A stretch of DNA of 64,000 nt from assembly GCA_964581605.1 (NCBI GenBank), contig CAZOPF010000014.1, forward strand, positions 1-64,000. Reading direction: 5' to 3'. This document shows positions 55,038 to 64,000 of this stretch, one piece after another. Numbering within the stretch: position 1 is the stretch's first letter; every line of letters begins with the position of its first letter. The translations under genes and the position numbers were made by a program. Below the pieces are notes generated by a model. The model searched no databases. It saw only the letters and a list, made by a program, of their open reading frames with translations, and was not told the DNA's origin. The DNA is from CAADGU01 sp964581605 (GTDB taxonomy: Bacteria > Chloroflexota > Anaerolineae > Promineifilales > Promineifilaceae).

Positions 55038-55084
55038 GAAACGGCCGTGTCAACCCCAATCAGGTAGCCTCTCACGTCATCTGC

Positions 55085-55158
55085 AAAGGACAAACAGTAG
55101 AAACCACCGAGCGCCCGAGCGCTGGCTGGCTTCCAATCTGGGATATGACCCGATATAA
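55085..55158 (+). pseudogene. metH: Remnant of a divergent metH 3' end
   Basis: Aligns with the last 66 bases of metH (54322-54387). It reads KGQTVETTER, then after an extra 8 bases (CCGAGCGC, a local duplication) WLASNLGYDPI and stop. My hand alignment shows 13 differences in 66 positions, mostly at third codon positions, with E-to-D and V-to-I at the end. It is therefore a piece of a related but different metH allele and not a recent copy. It keeps the TTCCAA-N17-TATAAT arrangement of the intact end. It lies just past the DUF433/DUF5615 cassette. Confidence 0.85.
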
Positions 55159-55194
55159 TGCCTATAGCTTCTATACGCTGAAAAGAGGTACAAA

Positions 55195-55437
55195 ATGCTA
55201 ACTACTTATATTCAGGCAGCCATGCAGCAGGCAACTTATGAGATTTTGGAAGATGGCAGTTTTTACGGCGAAATTCCGGGGGTTCAAGGTGTGTATGCCA
55301 ATACATATAGCCTGGAATCTTGCCGTGAAGAATTACAAGAAGTGCTGGAAGGTTGGATCGTATTGGGGTTGCGCCTGGGACATACTTTGCCTGTTGTTAA
55401 TGGGTTAAAACTGGATGTTATTCCCGAAACTGTCTGA
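55195..55437 (+). CDS. hicB: HicB-family antitoxin
   Basis: 80 residues with the HicB partial RNase H-like fold: YEILEDGSFYGEIPGVQGVYANTYSLESCREELQEVLEGWI. There is no C-terminal HTH/RHH, so it is the short HicB form. AGAGG precedes the ATG. It sits after the metH remnant, whose TATAAT is about 40 bases upstream. Its stop overlaps the hicA start. Confidence 0.87.
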   Translation: MLTTYIQAAMQQATYEILEDGSFYGEIPGVQGVYANTYSLESCREELQEVLEGWIVLGLRLGHTLPVVNGLKLDVIPETV

Positions 55438-55655
55438 TGCCTCACCTTGCGCCAATTTCACGCCAAAAGCTGATCAAAACTCCCCGCAGTGCCGGTTTTG
55501 AAGGCCCTTACTCCGGTGGCAAACATCAATACATGGTCAGGGGGGAGGTTCGCCTGGTTATTCCCAACCCACATGGCGGGGATATCAGTGCAGCGTTGTT
55601 ATCACGAATTTTACGCCAGGCGGGTATCGGCCGAGAGGAATGGGAGCAAATCTAA
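55437..55655 (+). CDS. hicA: HicA-family mRNA interferase toxin
   Basis: 72 residues of the double-stranded-RNA-binding-like HicA fold. The SRQKLIKTPRSAGFEGPYSGGKHQYMVRG segment holds the usual GF and the catalytic His in GGKHQYM, followed by IPNPHGGDISAALLSRILRQAGI. HicA cleaves mRNA when free of HicB. It overlaps hicB (TGATG). Confidence 0.88.
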   Translation: MPHLAPISRQKLIKTPRSAGFEGPYSGGKHQYMVRGEVRLVIPNPHGGDISAALLSRILRQAGIGREEWEQI

Positions 55656-55692
55656 CGCTGGTTTCCAGCCTGGGGCTTGACCGGGGGTTGAA

Positions 55693-56169
55693 ATGTCTGA
55701 AAATCCATCGCCAGAAGTAAAGAGGTTAAGTTTCCATGTATATGTTAAGCGGCTCAAAAAACCTTTCCGGCTTTCAATGGTTGGTTTTCTCTTAGGTTTT
55801 AGTCTGGTTATTGTTGGTGATATGACTCGTCAAAATGCATCACTTGAGCAAGTTGGTAATGGTTTCTGGGCACCACAATCCATTCTGACATCAATTGGGT
55901 TCTTGTTGTTAAGTGTAAGTGGCATTATCTACTTTGGAATCATTATGATTCTGGCGTGGCGAACCAATAATCCATACTTGTATTCCAAAGTTATGCGTCG
56001 CTTAGTTATAATTGGTGGCTACCCAAGGTGGAGCGATAAAACAAATCTTAGGATGGCGCGTTTTCTACCTCTTATTTGTATATTGCTCTTTTGCGTACTC
56101 TTTCCTCGATTAAACCAGATGAAAGGTCGCACATCGGGCAGTGTTGGTTTACACCAGATGCCCCGGTGA
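55693..56169 (+). CDS. Hypothetical membrane protein
   Basis: 158 residues with three strong membrane spans (about 29-47, 65-90 and 125-142) and basic ends. It is AT-richer than metH and lies just after hicA. I do not recognise the family. It may be cargo of the same inserted region as the toxin-antitoxin pairs. Confidence 0.65.
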   Translation: MSENPSPEVKRLSFHVYVKRLKKPFRLSMVGFLLGFSLVIVGDMTRQNASLEQVGNGFWAPQSILTSIGFLLLSVSGIIYFGIIMILAWRTNNPYLYSKVMRRLVIIGGYPRWSDKTNLRMARFLPLICILLFCVLFPRLNQMKGRTSGSVGLHQMPR

Positions 56170-56175
56170 GGAGCA

Positions 56176-58116
<1,941 letters not shown>

Positions 58117-58165
58117 AGGCGGAAATGATAATCGGCAATTGGGTTTTCGCCAAAAGCTGCCTGGG

Positions 58166-58208
58166 GTGGCAGGTGGCAGGTGGCAGGCAATCACTTGCCA
58201 CCTGCCAC
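58166..58208. repeat. GTGGCAGGTGGCA hairpin repeat
   Basis: Two overlapping GTGGCAGGTGGCA units (58166-58178, 58173-58185) and their complement TGCCACCTGCCAC (58196-58208) give a stable hairpin between the divergent S9 peptidase and FHA genes. Confidence 0.9.
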
Positions 58209-58219
58209 GCTAATTGTAC

Positions 58220-58281
58220 GGGCGAGGCAGTTGGGGCATATCTTGTCTAGCAAATCAATATCTTTCCCAACTGCCTCGCCC
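58220..58281. repeat. GGGCGAGGCAGTTGGG perfect inverted repeat
   Basis: GGGCGAGGCAGTTGGG (58220-58235) and CCCAACTGCCTCGCCC (58266-58281), 16 bp perfect, with a 30-base loop. In size and layout it resembles the inverted repeat at 43990-44050, though the arms differ. Confidence 0.92.
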
Positions 58282-58343
58282 CTACTTGCACACTTTCGCA
58301 CTTTATTTTTATACTCCTGGCAACGCCGTCACAGGAGGATTGG

Positions 58344-59015
58344 ATGAGCGACTTCACTTTAAGCCCACCACCGAACCCATCGCGCGGTATAACTGCCTAT
58401 GTGGTGCTGGAGCGGGGGCCTACGCCAGATAAACGATATGAGATTACGGCCGTCGCCAGCACCATCGGCCGTTCCCCCCAAAACGAAATTGTCATCAATG
58501 ACCCGGAAATGTCGCGGCGACACGCCCAGATTGTGCAAAAGGGTGAGGGCTTTACCGTTGAAGACCTGGGCAGCACCAATGGCACCTTTGTCAACGGGCA
58601 ACGCTGCATGGGTTCAACGCCTCTTCATCACGGCGACCGGATTGAGTTTGGTGATACCGTCAGCCTGATTTTTTACCAGACGGCCGTTGCCCCTCCCCTC
58701 ATGCCCGCCCCGCCTATTCACCTGGAAGAAGAAGATACGGCCGATCTGCCCCCCGTCAAACCCCCACCCCGCCCGCCAGTTTCCGCATCTTTTCAGGATC
58801 AATACCTGCCCGCAGCAGAAGCCCCAGGCGGCCGTCGCACTAATCGCGTGGTATCAGGTTGTGTGTTGGCGGTGGTATTACTCATCTGCTGCTGCGGCAT
58901 TCTGGTCATTGTGCTAGACGGTTACCAGCAGGGGCAATATCTCTATTGTGGTGGGTTACGGCCGTTGTGGGATCTCGTTTTAGGGCCGTTAGGGTTCAAC
59001 CCTCTCTGCCCGTAA
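58344..59015 (+). CDS. FHA domain protein with C-terminal membrane anchor
   Basis: 223 residues. A forkhead-associated domain (about 15-110) keeps the phosphothreonine-binding pattern: STIGRSPQNEIVIND, MSRRHAQI and DLGSTNGTFVNG. A proline-rich linker (125-150) leads to one membrane span near 175-192 (VLAVVLLICCCGILVIVLD) and a short outside tail. It should recruit a phosphorylated partner to the membrane; a Ser/Thr kinase is not in the window. AGGAGG is at 58333-58338. It is 65 bases before the channel gene. Confidence 0.9.
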   Translation: MSDFTLSPPPNPSRGITAYVVLERGPTPDKRYEITAVASTIGRSPQNEIVINDPEMSRRHAQIVQKGEGFTVEDLGSTNGTFVNGQRCMGSTPLHHGDRIEFGDTVSLIFYQTAVAPPLMPAPPIHLEEEDTADLPPVKPPPRPPVSASFQDQYLPAAEAPGGRRTNRVVSGCVLAVVLLICCCGILVIVLDGYQQGQYLYCGGLRPLWDLVLGPLGFNPLCP

Positions 59016-59080
59016 GCCGCCATCGGGTTTCGGCCCGCCCTGTGTCTTTTATCAACCTGTAGGTCAAAAGGAGTATAAAA

Positions 59081-60574
59081 ATGGACAGATTTCAAGATTT
59101 CCTGGTGGAAACATTGGGTAACAGCCTGTTTAATTTGTTAGCTGCGCTGGTTATCCTGGTCATTGGGTATGTGGTAGCCCGTCTGGTAGCCGGGTTGCTG
59201 CGTCGCCTGTTGCAGCGCGTTCGGCTGAACGAACGGGTAGCCAGGCGGTTTAGTCGAGATTTTGGTCTGCCAGAAGCCAACCTGGAAAGCCTGATCGCCA
59301 CCATTACCTTTTGGGTGCTGCTCATTTTCGTCTTTGTGGCGGTGGTGGAACGGCTCAATCTGGTCATCGTGGCCCAGGCCATTGAACCATTGCTAACCAG
59401 CATTACCGGCGAATTCCTGCCAGGGCTGGTTACGGCGCTGCTGCTGCTGCTGCTGGCGTGGGTGCTGGCTGTCATCTTCAAAGCTATTGTGGTTCGCCTG
59501 TGCAGCATGGCAAAGCTGGATGAGCGCATGACCCGGCATGGGGCGCTGCATGAAGGAGAGCAGGTCTCCATTAGCGAATCGCTGGGTGTGACCGTTTTCT
59601 GGCTGGTTATCTTGCTGTTTATCCCGGCGATATTGGATGCGTTGGGGGTTACGGCCGTGTCCGAACCCTTCACCCAGGCCACATCCGCCTTCTTTGCTTA
59701 CCTGCCTAACATTGTCTCCGCCCTCATCATTTTTGTGGTCGGCTGGCTGCTGGCGCGGGTGCTGCGGCAGCTGGTCACCAACTTGCTGGCGGCCATTCGT
59801 GTGGTAGATAGCCTGGGCGAACGGGTGGGGCTGCGCGGCGAACAATCCCTTTCCCGGCTGCTGGGCACCATCACCTATGCTATCGTCATGCTTGTCATCC
59901 TCATTGCCGCGTTAGACGCGCTGGACATTGCCGCCATCTCCGACCCGGCCACCTCCATGCTCACCATCATTTTGAACGCCATTCCCGCTTTTATTGGCGC
60001 GGTGCTGGTGCTGGTAATTGCCTATTACATTGCCCGGCTGGTCATGGGGCTGGTGGTAGACCTGCTGGCGGGCATTGGCTTTGACCGTTGGCCGGCCGCA
60101 TTGGGGATCAACTATGCCGGGACACGCACCCCCTCCCAGCTGGTGGGGTATCTGGTACTGATCGGCATTATGTTGTTTGCGGCCGTAGCGGCCACCGACC
60201 TGCTCAATTCGGAGTCGCTGTCACTCATCTTAGCCACCATGGTAGATTTCTTCTTCCGGGTGGTGCTGGCGCTGGCGATCATTGCTTTTGGCCTCTATTT
60301 TGCCAACCTGGCACAATCTCTGGTGGCAAGCGCGGGCGGGGCCAACGGCCGTGTGTGGGGTATCGCCGCCCGCGCTGCCATCCTCATCCTGGCTATCGCC
60401 ATGGCCCTACGCCAGCTGGGGTTAGCCGATGATATTGTTAATCTGGCGTTCGGCCTGATATTGGGTGCATTGGCCCTGGCCGCCGCCCTGGCCTTTGGTT
60501 TGGGTGGGCGTGAAGTTGCCGGGCAAGAACTCGGCCGTCTCGTCAGCCGGATGCGGGCCGAGGAAAAAGAGTAA
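59081..60574 (+). CDS. Conserved TM-helix repeat protein (MscS-related channel)
   Basis: 497 residues with about ten membrane helices in repeated pairs. Each repeat resembles NLLAALVILVIGYVVARLVAGLLRRLL (the conserved TM helix domain) and repeats near FAYLPNIVSALIIFVVGWLLARVL and ILNAIPAFIGAVLVLVIAYYIA. The C-terminal beta domain of MscS is missing. Members are thought to be small-conductance channels or scaffolds, unproven. AAGGAG precedes the ATG. The stop codon starts a TAATTGGG repeat. Confidence 0.82.
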   Translation: MDRFQDFLVETLGNSLFNLLAALVILVIGYVVARLVAGLLRRLLQRVRLNERVARRFSRDFGLPEANLESLIATITFWVLLIFVFVAVVERLNLVIVAQAIEPLLTSITGEFLPGLVTALLLLLLAWVLAVIFKAIVVRLCSMAKLDERMTRHGALHEGEQVSISESLGVTVFWLVILLFIPAILDALGVTAVSEPFTQATSAFFAYLPNIVSALIIFVVGWLLARVLRQLVTNLLAAIRVVDSLGERVGLRGEQSLSRLLGTITYAIVMLVILIAALDALDIAAISDPATSMLTIILNAIPAFIGAVLVLVIAYYIARLVMGLVVDLLAGIGFDRWPAALGINYAGTRTPSQLVGYLVLIGIMLFAAVAATDLLNSESLSLILATMVDFFFRVVLALAIIAFGLYFANLAQSLVASAGGANGRVWGIAARAAILILAIAMALRQLGLADDIVNLAFGLILGALALAAALAFGLGGREVAGQELGRLVSRMRAEEKE

Positions 60575-60635
60575 TTGGGTAATTAAGTAATTGAGTAATT
60601 GGGTAATTATGTCAATTGCCCAATTACTCAATTAC
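60572..60635. repeat. TAATTGGG/CCCAATTA inverted repeat between convergent genes
   Basis: Five TAATT(G/A)(G/A)G units, then CAATTGCCCAATTACTCAATTAC. It contains the TAA of the channel gene at its left edge and, on the other strand, the last codons (GTA ATT GAG) and TAA of the M1 peptidase. It could serve as a two-way terminator-like hairpin. Confidence 0.92.
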
Positions 60636-62141
60636 ATCCTCACCCCCCCCCAACCACCGATTGAAAAAGTCAGCCAATGATTTCCCGGCGGCCGCTTCCA
60701 TGACGGCAATAAACTGTTCATCACTGGCTGTGCCATGCCCGTATTGCTGGAAATAGGTTTGCAGTCCGGCAAAAAAGGCGTCGTCACCCATTTCCCGGCG
60801 TAATTCGTGAATCATGAGCGCACCGCCGAAATAGGTGTAGCCGCTGAACAGGTCGGCAGGAGGCGGATTGCGCAGCGGTTGGCCCAGTTCATCGTTGTCC
60901 TCTAAAAAGGCGCGGATGCCCTCCATTTGCAGTTCCAATCCTTCGGGATCATCGCGGTACTCCCAGAGGAAGGAGGTGTAGGTGGCAAAACCTTCATTGC
61001 GCCACATTTCGCCCCAGGAATCCAGGCTGACCCAATCGCCAAACCACATATGCGCCAGTTCGTGGATGGCCGTCTGCTCATCCAACATGCCCGTAGAGAG
61101 CAGCACCATCGTCTGCGTTTCCAGCGACACGCCGGGCGCATGAACGGCCACATAACCAAATTCTTCGTAGGGGTAATCGCCAAATAAATCACCCATCCAG
61201 TCAATGGCTGCCTGGCTGGCGGCCGTAGCCTGTTCAAATTCTGCCCGGCTATCAGAAAAAACGTAATCACGCACAGGAATCCCAGTTGGCGATAGCGTCT
61301 CTATGCGCTCGTAATCGCCAACGGCAACAGTTGCCAGGTAAGAGGCCATGGGGTAGTTGTGTTCCCAGATGAAGGTGTTGTTTTCCTGGCTGATGAGACG
61401 GCCGTTGGCAACGGCCGTCATCCCCTCTGGCACGGTAATCTCAAAACGGTAGGTTGCCTTGTCACGCGGGTGGTCATTGTTGGGAAACCAGTACCGCGCC
61501 CCGTCTGGCTCAGAGAGGATGTAAATGGTATTGTCCCGTTCATAAAACAGCCCCAACCAACTGGCAAAACCCACATACGGAGAAGGGTCTTGCACCGTCT
61601 GACCATGATAACGAACGATGATTTGGAACTGCTCCTCAGAAGCCAGTAGTTTGGGCAACGTAACAATGAGTTTGCCCGCTTCACGGCGGAAATCAGCTGG
61701 CTGCCCATCAACCAGTAGTTCATCAATATCGAAGCCCATAAAATCCAGCGATACTTCCCCCAGGTTATCCAGCGCAGCTACCAAGTCAATGGTCGCCACA
61801 CCCTCAATTTCGTACTCCAGCGCCGGGTCGAGAGTGAGTTGCAGGGTGTAATGCCGCACATCATAGCCGGTGTTGCCCAGTTCGGGGGCGTAAGGGTCGC
61901 CAATCGAACGCCCTCCGGCCACGATGCCACCCCTCACGGCCGTATCCGGCACATCGGTCGTGGAGGTGGGTACGCTTGTTGTGCTGGGTGCAGTTGCAGT
62001 GGCCGTGTGTGCGATGGCTGGTTCTGCTGTGACCGCCGTTGTTGCCAGCACCGCCGGGCCAGCTTCCACAACTGGCCCCTGACCACAGGCGACCAGAAAC
62101 AGTATGCCCCACACCAGCCCCGTCAATTTAATGTTTACCAT
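60624..62141 (-). CDS. M1 family metallopeptidase, lipoprotein
   Basis: 505 residues. A lipobox LFLVACGQ gives an exported, lipid-anchored enzyme. After a T/A/P-rich linker comes the M1 N-terminal beta domain (DVRHYTLQLTLDPALEYEIEG) and the catalytic domain with HELAHMWFGDWV (HExxH) and the third ligand Glu in WRNEGFATYTSF, 18 residues later as expected. The GAMEN-type motif is replaced by SLETQT, as in a bacterial M1 branch. There is no ERAP-like C-terminal domain. GAGG lies upstream of ATG 62141. The last residues VIE and the stop codon come from the TAATTGAG repeat. Confidence 0.92.
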   Translation of the reverse strand: MVNIKLTGLVWGILFLVACGQGPVVEAGPAVLATTAVTAEPAIAHTATATAPSTTSVPTSTTDVPDTAVRGGIVAGGRSIGDPYAPELGNTGYDVRHYTLQLTLDPALEYEIEGVATIDLVAALDNLGEVSLDFMGFDIDELLVDGQPADFRREAGKLIVTLPKLLASEEQFQIIVRYHGQTVQDPSPYVGFASWLGLFYERDNTIYILSEPDGARYWFPNNDHPRDKATYRFEITVPEGMTAVANGRLISQENNTFIWEHNYPMASYLATVAVGDYERIETLSPTGIPVRDYVFSDSRAEFEQATAASQAAIDWMGDLFGDYPYEEFGYVAVHAPGVSLETQTMVLLSTGMLDEQTAIHELAHMWFGDWVSLDSWGEMWRNEGFATYTSFLWEYRDDPEGLELQMEGIRAFLEDNDELGQPLRNPPPADLFSGYTYFGGALMIHELRREMGDDAFFAGLQTYFQQYGHGTASDEQFIAVMEAAAGKSLADFFNRWLGGGEDVIE

Positions 62142-62328
62142 ATGCGCCTCTATCATTCCTTGCATTTTTTGTGCCTTCTCTCCATACTCATTCCAGTTTG
62201 AACCGTTTTACGCAATCAGACAAATAAAAGTTCACCATGTCAGGTGATTAAGTATTCAACTGTTTAGGTGTTCAGGCACTCATGTCAACACGTAAACAAC
62301 CAAACACCTTTTTCCCGGAGAACCCGCA

Positions 62329-63552
62329 TTGGCCGAACATCTGAAACTCCGCCCACTGGATTATCAACAGGTTTACCACCTGGGGCAGCAAATGTGGTAT
62401 TTACATGACCCATTGCAGTTAACTCCCTACCAGCTGATCATGCCGCCCGTGCTGGCCCAAATGCTCCTCTTTATGGATGGCTCACGCGATGCGCTGCAGG
62501 TTCATCGAGCGTTATGTCAACATTTGGGTGTGGAATTAGAAGAAACAATCGTGCTGGATACGCTGGCGCAGTTGGACGAGGCGTGTTTGCTGGACAATGC
62601 CCGCTCACGGCAACGCATGGAGGAGGTATGGGCTGAATACCGTGCCCAACCCTTTCGGCCGCCCGCATTGGCAAAGAACAGTTACCCGGAACAGCCCGCA
62701 CGCCTGAGGCTGCTATTGGAGGAGTACGGCCGTGCCGATAATCTCAATGGCTGGCAGCCCTGGCACGGCCGGGGTCTCATCTCCCCTCATATTGATTATC
62801 CACGTGGCGGCCCCGTTTATGCCGGCGTGTGGCAGCGGGCGTGCCAGGCTGTGCTGGCTGCGGATCTGGTCATCATCTTTGGCACCGACCACAAAGGCGG
62901 GGCGGGCACCTTCACGCTCACCCGCCAGCATTACGCCACTCCCTATGGCGTCATCCCCACCGACCTGGAGCTGGTAGACCGGCTGGCGGCCGCCATTGGC
63001 CCAGAAAATGCCTTTGCTGAGGAGTTGCACCACCGCAACGAACATTCCATCGAGCTATCGGCCGTCTGGCTGCATCACATTTACCAACAGGCGGGCGTTA
63101 ATCCCAAACCGATGCTGCCGGTGCTGATTGGCTCATTCCACCACTTCATGCTGAACGGCCGCCACCCAGCGCAAGACGACCTGCTGCTGACTGCTCTGGA
63201 AACGTTAAAACGAGAAACGGCCGACCGCCGGGTGCTGGCGATAGCTTCGGTAGATTTTGCCCACGTTGGCCCGGCATTTGGCGACGAGTTTGTGATGGAT
63301 GATGGCCGTCGTGCCGCCCTGCGCCAATCAGATGGCCGGCTGATACAGGCCATCATACGTGGGGATGCCGCCGGGTTTTATGAGCAGATTACGGCCGTGC
63401 AAGACCAGAACCGCATCTGTGGCTTCTCCCCCATCTACCTGCTGCTGCAATACCTGGGCAGCACCGAAGGCGTGCAAATTGCCTACGCCCACTGCCCCGC
63501 CGACGCACAAGACCATTCGCTCGTCTCCATCGCCGGGATATTGTTGGAATAG
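62329..63552 (+). CDS. Memo family protein (AmmeMemoRadiSam system protein B) with N-terminal extension
   Basis: 407 residues. From about 145 to the end it is a Memo/MEMO1 domain, related to class III extradiol dioxygenases: LISPHIDYPRGGPVYAG, VIIFGTDHKG, the HHRNEHSIEL segment, and IASVDFAHVGPAFGD. The first ~115 residues (LRPLDYQQVYHLGQQMWYLHDP, LLFMDGSRDALQVHRALC) resemble a PqqD-like winged helix used for peptide recognition in RiPP pathways, unusual for a stand-alone Memo. Its usual partners, AMMECR1 and a radical SAM protein, are not adjacent. TTG start with GGAG 8 bases upstream. The role is unknown. Confidence 0.85.
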   Translation: MAEHLKLRPLDYQQVYHLGQQMWYLHDPLQLTPYQLIMPPVLAQMLLFMDGSRDALQVHRALCQHLGVELEETIVLDTLAQLDEACLLDNARSRQRMEEVWAEYRAQPFRPPALAKNSYPEQPARLRLLLEEYGRADNLNGWQPWHGRGLISPHIDYPRGGPVYAGVWQRACQAVLAADLVIIFGTDHKGGAGTFTLTRQHYATPYGVIPTDLELVDRLAAAIGPENAFAEELHHRNEHSIELSAVWLHHIYQQAGVNPKPMLPVLIGSFHHFMLNGRHPAQDDLLLTALETLKRETADRRVLAIASVDFAHVGPAFGDEFVMDDGRRAALRQSDGRLIQAIIRGDAAGFYEQITAVQDQNRICGFSPIYLLLQYLGSTEGVQIAYAHCPADAQDHSLVSIAGILLE

Positions 63553-63615
63553 TTGCGCGAAGAACACGGTGGTGCAGATTTATCTGCCGCATGGCGGAAT
63601 ATGCATAAGTTAGCG

Positions 63616-63673
63616 ATTGGGTAATTGGGTAATTAAGTAATTGAAGCGGCTCATTACCCAATTACTCAATTAC
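63616..63673. repeat. TAATTGGG/CCCAATTA inverted repeat
   Basis: ATTGGGTAATTGGGTAATT and further units on the left, complementary CATTACCCAATTACTCAATTAC on the right, 11-base centre. Fourth member of this family in the window, between the Memo gene and the tRNA. Confidence 0.9.
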
Positions 63674-63700
63674 ATACTTACTGCACGGTTACTTACCCTT

Positions 63701-63728
63701 TTGACACTCATCTGACAGTGGTTATAAT
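63701..63728 (+). promoter_or_regulatory. Consensus promoter of tRNA-Leu
   Basis: Perfect TTGACA (63701-63706) and TATAAT (63723-63728) with a 16-base spacer. Transcription would begin near 63735, about 14 bases before the mature tRNA. Confidence 0.88.
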
Positions 63729-63748
63729 TGGCCTTATCCAAGCCATAA

Positions 63749-63831
63749 GCCCAGGTGGCGGAATTGGCATACGCGGCAGGTTGAGGGCCTGTGTCCTGAC
63801 GGACGTGGAGGTTCGAGTCCTCTCCTGGGCA
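63749..63831 (+). tRNA. tRNA-Leu (anticodon GAG)
   Basis: 83 bases with a long variable arm as in class II tRNAs. Acceptor stem GCCCAGG/CCTGGGC, D-arm with GGCGGAATTGGCA, anticodon stem GCAGG/CCTGT with loop TTGAGGG (GAG at 63783-63785), variable stem TGTCCTGACGGACG, T-arm GGTTCGAGTCC, discriminator A. CCA is not encoded. Promoter and terminator flank it directly. Confidence 0.97.
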
Positions 63832-63841
63832 TACTGAAAGG

Positions 63842-63870
63842 GCCAGAGATAACACCTCTGGTCTTTTTTT
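63842..63870 (+). terminator. Rho-independent terminator of tRNA-Leu
   Basis: Stem CCAGAG/CTCTGG (with a G-T pair below), 7-base loop ATAACAC, then TCTTTTTTT. Confidence 0.9.
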
Positions 63871-63920
63871 ATGAGATGACGGCCGTACCCCCTCACTAAT
63901 TCCCCCACACCAATAAAATC

Positions 63921-63985
63921 TGTTATACTACGCCAACAGGTTCACATAACGAAGACCCTACGGTTTTCAGAAACCCTTAGGGTCT
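63921..63985 (+). promoter_or_regulatory. Extended -10 promoter and leader hairpin of a gene beyond the window
   Basis: TGTTATACT (63921-63929) matches an extended -10. A two-part hairpin follows, AGACCCTA...TAGGGTCT (63953-63960/63978-63985) around GGTTT/AAACC, and then AGAGGAG at 63990-63996, which looks like a ribosome site for a gene starting past base 64000. Confidence 0.45.
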
Positions 63986-64000
63986 GTCACAGAGGAGTTC

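Noticed and set aside
54395..56169. Integrase-bearing genomic island
   Set aside because: No integrase, transposase or recombinase gene is visible, so only the duplicated metH end supports insertion.
63670..63908. Small minus-strand open frames reading PGEDSNLHVRQ-type text
   Set aside because: They are antisense to tRNA-Leu; this text is a well-known artefact of translating class II tRNA genes.

Overview
The window looks like one scaffold of a draft or metagenome-assembled genome of a filamentous or pilus-bearing member of the Chloroflexota (Anaerolineae/Ardenticatenia-like). That placement is inference from gene content and style: an unsheathed Tad-type pilus operon, NuoE-NuoF fusion, Gmad2-type lipoprotein, DUF4259, DUF433/DUF5615 and HicBA pairs, moderate-to-high GC, and an extremely frequent 8-base palindrome ACGGCCGT. 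Three runs of exactly 100 N (6968-7067, 8711-8810, 52156-52255) are scaffold gaps of unknown true length. They interrupt a radical-SAM/methyltransferase neighbourhood, an anion transporter and metH, so reading frames must not be joined across them.

Layout. 0-5.3 kb: a GcvT-like folate enzyme followed by a complete polyamine-type ABC importer (binding protein, two permeases, ATPase). 5.3-9.8 kb (minus): ABC-2 permease, SAM methyltransferase, B12-binding radical SAM protein, a broken small gene and an SLC13/ArsB-like transporter. 10-13 kb: a diaphorase module (NuoEF fusion plus HoxU-like iron-sulfur protein) with a DUF4160/DUF2442 pair lodged between the two genes. 13.2-18.4 kb: RNase D, beta-CASP nuclease, a small unknown, kbl and an HNH nuclease. 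18.4-27.3 kb (minus): LMW phosphatase, hpf, comF, tadC, tadB, tadA and cpaE/tadZ, then a DegS/NarL-like two-component pair. 27.4-34.5 kb (minus): a six-gene envelope glycosylation cluster with 4-base start/stop overlaps. 34.7-36.8 kb: HAD phosphatase and a receiver-roadblock regulator. 37-43.6 kb (minus): a full oligopeptide ABC operon. 44-48.4 kb: metalloprotease-like and TPR proteins, ubiE/menG-type methyltransferase, CNNM/CorC transporter. 48.4-54.4 kb: a SAM-I riboswitch, DUF4259, an unknown, a Gmad2 lipoprotein and metH. 54.4-56.2 kb: two toxin-antitoxin-like pairs and a small membrane protein. 56.2-64 kb: S9 peptidase, FHA protein, TM-helix/MscS-like channel, M1 peptidase, Memo-family protein and tRNA-Leu(GAG).

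The most unusual properties are at the DNA level. ACGGCCGT occurs far above chance through most of the window but is nearly absent from the hpf-comF-tad block. Several families of short, hairpin-forming low-complexity repeats sit at gene ends, where they supply the last codons and the stop; related sequences are also found in frame inside metH and a glycosyltransferase gene, and inside the loop of the SAM riboswitch. A divergent remnant of the metH 3' end lies on the far side of the DUF433/DUF5615 cassette, as expected of a cassette that inserted at, and rebuilt, the metH terminus. The riboswitch is separated from metH by three unrelated genes, suggesting either SAM control of those genes or a displaced regulatory site.
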